From contig NZ_CP046252.1 of assembly GCF_009720145.1 (NCBI RefSeq), forward strand, positions 1,860,001-1,924,000: a stretch of 64,000 nt of DNA, read 5' to 3'. A model generated the notes under the pieces. That model did no database searches. It saw only the letters and a list, made by a program, of their open reading frames with translations, and had not been told where the DNA came from. The stretch comes from Sphingobium sp. CAP-1 (GTDB lineage: Bacteria; Pseudomonadota; Alphaproteobacteria; Sphingomonadales; Sphingomonadaceae). This document shows positions 17,777 through 24,419 of the stretch, in pieces. Position numbers and translations under genes: made by a program. Within the stretch, counting starts at the first letter, position 1; each line of letters starts with the position of its first letter.

Positions 17777-19804
17777 ATGATGCGTGCGATGAAGTTGCTC
17801 CTGCTGGCGGGCGCTGCCCTGGCCACGTCGGGGGCCGCCTCTCCCCCACCCGCGATGGACGTAAACGCCATCGCCACCCAACGTTTCGGCAATGACGCGC
17901 CCTGGTATCGCGACCGCGTCCCCTTTTTCGAATCCGCCGACCCGACGATCGATGCCGTCTATTATTATCGCTGGCAATTGTTCCGCGCGCATCAGCGCGA
18001 CCTGGGCGAGGCCGGCTATATCTCGACCGAATTTCTGGACGATGTCGACTGGCAGCGGCACCCCTATGCCAGCCTGAACGATGCGACGGGCTTTCACCTG
18101 GGCGAAGGACGCTGGCTGAACGATCGCCGCTTCGCCGCCGACTATATCGATTTCATGTATGCGGGCGGCGGTAATGACCGCCATTTCACCGACTATATGG
18201 CGGACTCGGTCTGGGGCCGCTTTCTGGTCGATGGCGACCGCGCCGACGCGCTCAGACATCTCCCCGTGATGAACCACATCTATCGCCTGTGGGACGACAA
18301 ATATGATTTCGACAAGGGGCTGTATTTCGTCGAACCGCTGCTGGACGCGACCGAATATACCGTCTCCTCGATCGACGCATCGGGCGGCAAGGACGGGTTT
18401 CGCGGCGGCGACGCGTTCCGCCCGTCGATCAACGCCTATATGTTCGCCAATGCCCGCGCCTTGTCGCGCATGGCGGCGATGGCAGGCGACCAGCAACTGG
18501 CTGCCGACTATGCCGCCCGCGCCGATGCGCTGCGCCAGCGCGTCCTGACCGACCTGTGGAGCGAGCCTCTCACCCATTTCATCGACCGCCACCAGTCGCG
18601 CAATAATGCGCATGTCCGCTACTGGCAGCCGATCCGCAATCGCGAACTGGTCGGCTACCTTCCCTGGATGGTCGACCTCGTTCCCGACGACGCGAAATAT
18701 GCACAGGCATGGGCGCATCTGCTCGATCCCGCATCGCTCGCGGGGAAGGCGGGGATGCGCACGGTCGAGGCCAGCTACGAACATTATATGCGCCAATATC
18801 GCTATCTGGGCAAAGACCCGGAATGTCAGTGGAACGGCCCCGTCTGGCCCTATCAGACGACGCAGATACTGCACGCCATGGCCAATCTGCTGGACCATTA
18901 CAAGGATACCGGCCCCGTCACCCGCAGCACCTATATGCGGCTGCTGCGCCAATATGCCGCGCTTCACTTTCAGGGGACGCGCCTCGATCTGGAGGAGGAT
19001 TATCATCCCGAAACCGGCGAACCGATCGTCGGCCTCGCCCGCAGCCACCATTATTTCCATTCGGGCTTCAACGATCTGATCCTGACCGGGCTGGTCGGCA
19101 TCCGCCCGCGCGCTGACGACAGGCTGGAGGTGAACCCGCTGCTCCCGGTCGCCGGCGATTCCCAGGCGCTCGACTGGTTCCGGGCGCAGGACGTGCCCTA
19201 TCATGGCCACAGGATCGCGGTGACATGGGATGCGGACGGCCGCCATTATCGGCGCGGCAAGGGGCTGTCGATCGAGGTGGACGGCCGGGAAGTGGCGCGG
19301 CGCGAAACGCTGGGCCGCATGACCGTCCCAATCACGCGCGCCGCCCCGCCGCCGATCGCCCGGCCGATCAACCATGCGGTGCAACTGGTGCGCGGCCGCT
19401 ATCCGATCGGCTCCGCCTCCAGCAACACCGATCCCGACAATGTTCATGACGCGATCGATGGGCGGACCTGGTTCTTCCCCGAACTGCCCAATGGCTGGTC
19501 GTCGGCCCCTTCGCCCGCCGATCAATATTATGCGATCGATCTGGGCCGGCCCGTCGCCCTCGCCCGCGCCGAACTCGCTTTCTTCGCCGACGGCAAGGGC
19601 TTTGCCGTCCCGCAAAGCTACCGCCTTCAGGCGTGGATCGACGGCGACTGGCACGACATCGCCGCGCCCAAAGGGCGTCCGGTCGCCAATGGCGTGGCCG
19701 ATGTGCGATGGACGAAACGCGCCGTCTCGAAGGTCCGCCTGCGCTTCACCCAGCCCCATGGCAAGGCGACGCGGCTGGCCGAATTTAAACTGTTTGAAGA
19801 GTAA
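17777..19804 (+). CDS. (Alpha/alpha)6-barrel glycoside hydrolase, MGH1-like, with C-terminal beta-sandwich
   Basis: 675 residues from the ATG at 17777 (GAGGGGGAACG upstream), with a signal peptide. The helical barrel region contains WYRDRVPFFESADPTIDAVY, DSVWGRFLVDGDR and the conserved QWNGPVWPYQTTQILHAM, as in MGH1-like/trehalase-type hydrolases. After about residue 535 a discoidin-like sandwich (SSNTDPDNVHDAIDGRTWFF, YYAIDLGRPVAL) probably binds carbohydrate. It is next to the receptor and probably acts on an oligosaccharide that the receptor imports. Substrate and GH family number are not determined; a beta-L-arabinofuranosidase is one possibility. Confidence 0.75.
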   Translation: MMRAMKLLLLAGAALATSGAASPPPAMDVNAIATQRFGNDAPWYRDRVPFFESADPTIDAVYYYRWQLFRAHQRDLGEAGYISTEFLDDVDWQRHPYASLNDATGFHLGEGRWLNDRRFAADYIDFMYAGGGNDRHFTDYMADSVWGRFLVDGDRADALRHLPVMNHIYRLWDDKYDFDKGLYFVEPLLDATEYTVSSIDASGGKDGFRGGDAFRPSINAYMFANARALSRMAAMAGDQQLAADYAARADALRQRVLTDLWSEPLTHFIDRHQSRNNAHVRYWQPIRNRELVGYLPWMVDLVPDDAKYAQAWAHLLDPASLAGKAGMRTVEASYEHYMRQYRYLGKDPECQWNGPVWPYQTTQILHAMANLLDHYKDTGPVTRSTYMRLLRQYAALHFQGTRLDLEEDYHPETGEPIVGLARSHHYFHSGFNDLILTGLVGIRPRADDRLEVNPLLPVAGDSQALDWFRAQDVPYHGHRIAVTWDADGRHYRRGKGLSIEVDGREVARRETLGRMTVPITRAAPPPIARPINHAVQLVRGRYPIGSASSNTDPDNVHDAIDGRTWFFPELPNGWSSAPSPADQYYAIDLGRPVALARAELAFFADGKGFAVPQSYRLQAWIDGDWHDIAAPKGRPVANGVADVRWTKRAVSKVRLRFTQPHGKATRLAEFKLFEE

Positions 19805-19870
19805 CAGAACGAAGCAAAGACCAATATCCGCCATCGCCGATCCATCTTTGCTGGCCAGCGCGGCCAAGGG

Positions 19871-20578
19871 ATGATATGTCCGCCGACAGGTTCGATGACG
19901 CAATTACTCGCCCCTTCCCGCCCCGGCATCTATGCCCGCGGCACCGAAACGGTCGACGCCATCCTCAAGGCGGCACTGGATGTGCTGATCGACGAGGGAG
20001 CGGACGCTTTCACCATCCGCCGCATCGCCGCGCGCTGCGACATGAAGGTGGGCAATGTCAGCTATCATTTTCCGCGCAAGGAAATGCTGATCCAGGTGCT
20101 GCTGGACGAGCTGGTGGACAGCTATGGCAAGCTGCTGGACGAAATGGTGCGCAAGCCGGGTCTGACCGCCGAGGAGCGGCTGAAGCTGGTCATCATCCTG
20201 TGCCTCGACGATATCGGTTCCAAGCGCACCACCCATCTCTTCACCGAATTATGGGCGCTGGCCAATCATAATGAGTTCGTCGCCGACCGGGTGAAGGCCT
20301 TTTATGAGCGCGTGCATGGCGTGATCGGCGATTATGTCGGGGCGATCAACCCGGCCCTGTCGGATGAGGATGTGCATACGGTCGCCCTGTTCATCAGCGC
20401 GACAATGGAGGGTGCGACGCCCTTCCTTGGCCATGGCAAGCCCTGGGCCGACAAGATGCCGGCCTTCACCGCGCTCGCCGTCCAGTCGCTGGTGACGCTC
20501 GTTCGCACCGCAACGTCGCAGGACATATCCGCGCTTGCGCCCATCGCCGCCCCGACGCGCGAACCCGAACTCGCCTGA
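19871..20578 (+). CDS. TetR/AcrR family transcriptional regulator
   Basis: About 230 residues. The helix-turn-helix is clear: ILKAALDVLIDEGADAFTIR, RIAARCDMKVGNVSYHFPRK. The remainder is the helical ligand-binding domain. Two in-frame ATGs (19871 and 19895) are possible; the second starts MTQLLAPSRPG, has a weak AGG upstream and may be the true start. The aauB operon begins 118 bases downstream on the same strand, with a 19-bp motif between that recurs at 27326. I infer that this protein controls the amine dehydrogenase genes and the receptor/sulfotransferase pair. Confidence 0.87.
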   Translation: MICPPTGSMTQLLAPSRPGIYARGTETVDAILKAALDVLIDEGADAFTIRRIAARCDMKVGNVSYHFPRKEMLIQVLLDELVDSYGKLLDEMVRKPGLTAEERLKLVIILCLDDIGSKRTTHLFTELWALANHNEFVADRVKAFYERVHGVIGDYVGAINPALSDEDVHTVALFISATMEGATPFLGHGKPWADKMPAFTALAVQSLVTLVRTATSQDISALAPIAAPTREPELA

Positions 20579-20633
20579 TCATCTTACTGCGCCGCAACAT
20601 TTATTTGTTGCTGACGCATGTCACCCCCTTGAC

Positions 20634-20652
20634 CGAATCTGGACAAGTGTCA
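20634..20652 (+). promoter_or_regulatory. Candidate operator of the amine dehydrogenase regulon, site A
   Basis: CGAATCTGGACAAGTGTCA, 44 bp before the aauB start, matches 17 of 19 bases with the minus-strand sequence at 27326-27344. It lies within a wider dyad TTGAC-N15-GTCAA (20629-20653). A second small dyad, GCAACA-N6-TGTTGC, lies upstream at 20594-20611. Confidence 0.6.
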
Positions 20653-20695
20653 AACTTGCTTCCGACGCAGCAGGCACCAAGGGGGATCAGCCAGC

Positions 20696-21871
20696 ATGTC
20701 GACCGCCAGTCGCAGGATTTTCGCCGCCGCCTTCTCCGCCCTTCTGCTGGGCAGCGCCACGCTCGCGCACGCTGACCTTGCCGACACCAGCGCCGCGCTG
20801 GAACCGGAAGAATCGACCGTCCTGACCATCGATCCGCCCAAGCCGACATGGTTCTATGTCGATGGCGGGTGGGACATGCCGGGCACCAGCATCTTCGACG
20901 GCGAAACCGGCAAGATGAAGGGCATGGTCGAAACCCGCCGTCTGGCCGACATGGCGATCGATCCGGCCGGCAAATATTATTACGTATCCGAAACTATCTG
21001 GTCGAAGGGGGATCGTGGCACAAGGCAGGATATGGTGACGGTCTATGACAGCAAGACGCTGAACCTCGTCACCGAAATTCCGATGCCTGGCCGTATCCTG
21101 ATTGGATCGCGCAAGAATAATTTCATCGTCAGCGACGATGGCAAGACCGCCTATGTCTATGATTTCAGCCCGACATCAGGCGTCAACATCGTTGACCTGG
21201 CAAAGAAGAAATTCGTGTCGGCGATCGAGCTGCCCGGTTGCGCCAGCCTGATGCCCAATCCGGGCGTCGGCTTCTCCGCGCTTTGTTCGGACGGGTCGCT
21301 CGCCACCGTCGCGATCAAGGGGGCAAAGGGCGACATCAGCCACACCGCCCCCTTTTTCGACGCGACCAACGATCCGATCTTCGACAATTTCGCCTATGAC
21401 CGCAAGCGCAAGACCAGCACCTTCCTGACCTATACCGGCCAAATCTATGTCGCGCAGATTAGTGCGACGCCGACCGTGGCCGCGCCCTTCTCGATCCAGA
21501 CGGCAGCCGGCATCCGTACCGGTGAAACCAAGCCGCTGGAGGTCAACTGGTATCCGGGCGGCCGCCAGCCCATGGCGCTGCACCGTGCGACCAACACATT
21601 GTTCGTGCTGATGCACAAGGGCGAATATTGGTCGCACAAGGAATCCGGCGACGAAGTGTGGCAGGTCGATATCGCCGCGCAGAAGGTGGTGAAACGCTTC
21701 AGCCTCAAGGAGCCGATGAACAATATCGACGTGTCGCAGACCGACAAACCCTTGCTCTACATGAACGGCGAAAAGGGCGAGGCGTTGGTGCTGGATGTCG
21801 CCACCGGCGAGGAAAAGCACAAGATCGAGAGAGCCGGCGGTGGCACCATCACCGTGCCGGAGGTCTATTGA
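20696..21871 (+). CDS. aauB: TTQ amine dehydrogenase heavy chain (probably aromatic amine dehydrogenase)
   Basis: Periplasmic heavy subunit of a tryptophan-tryptophylquinone enzyme that oxidises primary amines to aldehydes plus ammonia. A signal peptide (LAHA, about residue 26) precedes a seven-bladed propeller; ADMAIDPAGKYYYVSETIWS, PGRILIGSRKNNFIVSDDGK and YPGGRQPMALHRATNTLFVL are family blocks. The order B-E-D-A followed by cytochrome c, without mauF or mauG, fits the aau cluster of Alcaligenes faecalis rather than methylotrophic mau operons. Methylamine dehydrogenase heavy chain (mauB) is therefore the less likely reading. Confidence 0.85.
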   Translation: MSTASRRIFAAAFSALLLGSATLAHADLADTSAALEPEESTVLTIDPPKPTWFYVDGGWDMPGTSIFDGETGKMKGMVETRRLADMAIDPAGKYYYVSETIWSKGDRGTRQDMVTVYDSKTLNLVTEIPMPGRILIGSRKNNFIVSDDGKTAYVYDFSPTSGVNIVDLAKKKFVSAIELPGCASLMPNPGVGFSALCSDGSLATVAIKGAKGDISHTAPFFDATNDPIFDNFAYDRKRKTSTFLTYTGQIYVAQISATPTVAAPFSIQTAAGIRTGETKPLEVNWYPGGRQPMALHRATNTLFVLMHKGEYWSHKESGDEVWQVDIAAQKVVKRFSLKEPMNNIDVSQTDKPLLYMNGEKGEALVLDVATGEEKHKIERAGGGTITVPEVY

Positions 21872-21873
21872 GC

Positions 21874-22416
21874 ATGATCGCACCGGGGGTGGAGCAGGCG
21901 CTGGCCCTGTTCGGCCTGACCGCCGCGATCGCCGTCGGCCTGATCTTCCTGACCGCCGGCATCGCCCAATGGCGGCACCGCGCGCTGCTGCCCGGCGTGA
22001 TCGCCAATTATCGCCTGCTGCCCGCCGCGCTGGTCGGCCCGGCCGCCGTCGCACTGCCGCTGGTCGAGGTTGCCACCGGCGCCGCGCTGCTGATCGGCCT
22101 GCATATGCTGGCGGTTATCGTGGCCATGGCGCTGCTGCTGCTTTTTGCCGGGGCGATGGCGGTGAATATCGCGCGCGGACGTGGCCATATCGATTGCGGC
22201 TGCGGCCATGGCGCGCTGCGCCACCCGATCGGCTGGCCGCTGGTGGTGCGCAACATCGCACTCGCCGCGTTGCTCAGCCTGCGGCTGCCGCCCGCGCCGC
22301 CCTTTGCAGCGCTGGACATGGCCACGGCGGCGGCCGGCGGCGGCGCCATCGCTTTGCTCTGCCTGCTGTTCCAGTCGCTGTCCGCGCTGGCTTCTTCTCC
22401 CGCCCATCGGAGATAA
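21874..22416 (+). CDS. aauE: MauE-like membrane maturation protein
   Basis: 180 residues with four hydrophobic segments, the DoxX-related MauE fold. The loop ARGRGHIDCGCGHGALRHPIG carries two cysteines as CGC, the feature linking it to disulfide handling during light-chain maturation. In mau systems MauE and MauD are both needed to form the many disulfides of the light subunit in the periplasm. It starts two bases after the aauB stop, with GGAGG upstream inside aauB, so the genes are translationally close. Confidence 0.85.
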   Translation: MIAPGVEQALALFGLTAAIAVGLIFLTAGIAQWRHRALLPGVIANYRLLPAALVGPAAVALPLVEVATGAALLIGLHMLAVIVAMALLLLFAGAMAVNIARGRGHIDCGCGHGALRHPIGWPLVVRNIALAALLSLRLPPAPPFAALDMATAAAGGGAIALLCLLFQSLSALASSPAHRR

Positions 22417-22417
22417 T

Positions 22418-23020
22418 ATGCTGACCTCGCTCATCCTTTCGCAGATCGTCTCCTGGATCGTCATCATCGGCCTGATCGTCGCGCTGCTGGCGCTGGCGCG
22501 GCAGGTCGGCGTGCTGCATATCCGGGTGGCCCCGGCCGGCGCGCTCGCCACCAGCGGCGGTCCACAGGTCGGCAGCAGCACCGGCCCGATCGCGACGCTC
22601 GACCTTGACGGCAAGCCGGTGACGGTCGGCGGCCATGCTCATGGCGTGGCGCTGCGCCTGCTGCTGTTCGTGTCGGCGCAATGCCCGCTGTGCAAGGCGG
22701 TGATCCCGATGGCGACCAGCTTCGCCCATGCCGAACGTGTCAGCCTGACCTTCATCGGCGACGATGACGCCGCCGCCCAGCGCGCGATGATCGCGCAGCA
22801 TGGACTGGAGAGTCACGCCTTCATCAACGGCCCCGAAGTCGGCCGCGCCTATGAAGTGGCCAAACTACCCTTCGCGGTGCTGCTCGACGCGGACGGTGCG
22901 ATCCTGTCCAAGGGGCTGGTCAACAGCCGCGAGCATCTGGAAAGCCTGATCATCGCGCATGAAATGGGCATTCGCACCGTGCAGGATTATATTGGCGGCC
23001 TGAAGGCGCAGGCGGCCTAA
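22418..23020 (+). CDS. aauD: MauD-like thioredoxin-fold maturation protein
   Basis: 200 residues: an N-terminal membrane anchor (residues 4-28), then a thioredoxin-like periplasmic domain with the redox motif CPLC in LFVSAQCPLCKAVIPM. The C-terminal FAVLLDADGAILSKGLVNSREHLESL is typical of MauD. It is thought to form or isomerise disulfides in the amine dehydrogenase light chain. It follows aauE by one base, with a GGAG site at the end of that gene. Confidence 0.9.
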   Translation: MLTSLILSQIVSWIVIIGLIVALLALARQVGVLHIRVAPAGALATSGGPQVGSSTGPIATLDLDGKPVTVGGHAHGVALRLLLFVSAQCPLCKAVIPMATSFAHAERVSLTFIGDDDAAAQRAMIAQHGLESHAFINGPEVGRAYEVAKLPFAVLLDADGAILSKGLVNSREHLESLIIAHEMGIRTVQDYIGGLKAQAA

Positions 23021-23045
23021 AAAGCTAGATTTGGGGGCAAGACAG

Positions 23046-23591
23046 ATGAAGAAGTTCAATGCCGACGCCATCGGGGAAAAGCTGCTGCGCTCATTCGCCG
23101 GCGGTTCCTCGCGCCGATCGATGCTGACGCGGCTGGGGGCGGCGCTGGTCGCCGCGCCCGCCTTCCCACTGCTGCCGGTCAGCCGCGCCGAAGCGGCCAA
23201 GCCCGACCGCTCGCCCGAAGCCAAGACCGCCTTCGCCCGCACCGCACAGTCGAAAGACGACACCAAATGCGACTATTGGCGCTATTGCGCGATCGACGGC
23301 GCGCTCTGCACCTGCTGCGGCGGCGGCATCCATAGCTGCCCGCCCGGCGCGGAACCCTCCCCCGTCTCCTGGGTCGGCACCTGCATCAACCCGGACGACG
23401 GCAAGGCCTATCTCATCGCCTATCGCGACTGCTGCGGTAAGCCGGCCTGCGGCCAGTGCGGCTGCGACAATACCGATCGCGAAACCCAGCTCTACATGCC
23501 CCAGCTTAACAATGATGTGATCTGGTGCTTTGGCACGACCAGCATGGAATATCATTGCTCGACGGCGGTGCTGGTGGGCGCGGCGAGTTGA
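23046..23591 (+). CDS. aauA: TTQ amine dehydrogenase light chain
   Basis: A 181-residue catalytic subunit. It has a long leader with SSRRSMLTRLGAALVAAPAF, twin-arginine-like, as in known light chains. By alignment from memory with the Paracoccus protein, the two tryptophans that cross-link to TTQ are Trp109 (SPVSWVGTC) and Trp160 (NDVIWCFGT). Fourteen cysteines are present after the leader, in CDYWRYC, LCTCCGG, RDCCGK and CGQCGC blocks, consistent with dense disulfides. No mauG-type diheme enzyme for TTQ formation is in this window. Confidence 0.92.
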   Translation: MKKFNADAIGEKLLRSFAGGSSRRSMLTRLGAALVAAPAFPLLPVSRAEAAKPDRSPEAKTAFARTAQSKDDTKCDYWRYCAIDGALCTCCGGGIHSCPPGAEPSPVSWVGTCINPDDGKAYLIAYRDCCGKPACGQCGCDNTDRETQLYMPQLNNDVIWCFGTTSMEYHCSTAVLVGAAS

Positions 23592-23603
23592 GTCCTGTAT
23601 ATC

Positions 23604-23690
23604 GTCATTGCGAGCGCAGCGACGCAATCCTCGGCGCGACATTGGATTGGTTGGGCTGCGCCCGCCTTCGGCCCGCTGCGCTCGCAATAT
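23604..23690. repeat. Dispersed palindromic repeat inside the aau operon
   Basis: GTCATTGCGAGCGCAGC (from 23604) is inverted as GCTGCGCTCGCAAT (23675-23688). The GTCATTGCGAGCG...GCAATCC core is a widespread intergenic repeat of Gram-negative genomes. It separates aauA from the cytochrome gene and may lower expression of the latter or stabilise the upstream mRNA. Confidence 0.75.
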
Positions 23691-23721
23691 CGGATGCGAG
23701 AGAAACGGCGCGATAGAGAAT

Positions 23722-24258
23722 ATGCCGATCAAAATGCGATCCCATTCAGTCCGCCCGTTCCTCTGCACCGCCCTGCTCCTGCTCGGCGCGACCGCCGGGC
23801 TGCGCGCCGCGCTGCCGCCGATGGGCCTGCTGCCCGCCGCCATCACTGATCCCGACATGGCGCGAGCCGACTATATCGAACAATGCGCCGGCTGCCATGG
23901 CGTCAACGGCAGCACCGCACCCGCCGCGCTGCCTGAACTGCGCGGCCGGGTGGGCTGGTTCCTCTGCACCCCCGACGCGCGCGCCTATCTGCTGCGCCTG
24001 CCCAATGTCGCGCACAGCCGGATCAAGGATAATCAGCAACTGGCCGATATGATGAACTATGTCGTGTTCGGCCTGGGCGGCGCCAGCGCCCCGCCGGCCG
24101 CCGCCCCCTTCACCGCCGACGAAGTCGCGCGCGAACGGCAGCACGCTTTGTCCACCACCACATTAAGCGCCGAACGCGCCCGCCAGGTCGACGCCGCAAT
24201 CCGCATATGCAACGCTCCCGCCTCGCTGCGCCTGCTCTATCCGGGGCAAAAAGGGTAA
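23722..24258 (+). CDS. Periplasmic monohaem cytochrome c of the amine dehydrogenase cluster
   Basis: 178 residues with a signal peptide (LRAA, about residue 30). One CXXCH haem site is present (CAGCHG, Cys55-Cys58-His59), and a likely distal Met lies in ADMMNYVVFG. As the gene after aauA it corresponds in position to the cytochrome gene of the Alcaligenes aau cluster and probably accepts electrons from the TTQ enzyme. No azurin or amicyanin gene is nearby, so this may be the direct acceptor. The ribosome-binding site is weak. Confidence 0.83.
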   Translation: MPIKMRSHSVRPFLCTALLLLGATAGLRAALPPMGLLPAAITDPDMARADYIEQCAGCHGVNGSTAPAALPELRGRVGWFLCTPDARAYLLRLPNVAHSRIKDNQQLADMMNYVVFGLGGASAPPAAAPFTADEVARERQHALSTTTLSAERARQVDAAIRICNAPASLRLLYPGQKG

Positions 24259-24280
24259 GAGGATTGGGCGACTAGGGCGG

Positions 24281-24349
24281 TTTCAGTCAGCCCTCCTTTC
24301 TTCTCCCCTCCCCTGAAGGGAGGGGCTTTTAGGGCCGATTATGGTCGTT
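24281..24349 (+). repeat. Copy 1 of a dispersed GC-hairpin repeat
   Basis: TTTCAGTCAG, then a CCCCTCCCCT / AGGGAGGGG hairpin, and finally CCGATTATGGTCGT. The same order of blocks occurs at 50278-50424, where the centre is duplicated. It is a non-coding repeat in the gap between convergent genes. Confidence 0.75.
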
Positions 24350-24360
24350 CAATGCCTTCC

Positions 24361-24399
24361 AAAACAAAACGCCGCCGGACTTCCCGATCCGGCGGCGTT
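24361..24399 (-). terminator. Terminator of the second TonB receptor gene
   Basis: On the minus strand the stem AACGCCGCCGGA / TCCGGCGGCGTT (24368-24399) is followed by TTGTTTT. It is well placed 20 bases after the receptor stop codon. Confidence 0.85.
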
Positions 24400-24419
24400 C
24401 GTTCTCCTTCCTCCAGCCG

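Noticed and set aside
20696..23591. Methylamine dehydrogenase (mau) operon of a methylotroph
   Set aside because: mauF, mauG and amicyanin are absent, and the BEDA-cytochrome order fits the aromatic amine dehydrogenase cluster better. Not fully excluded.
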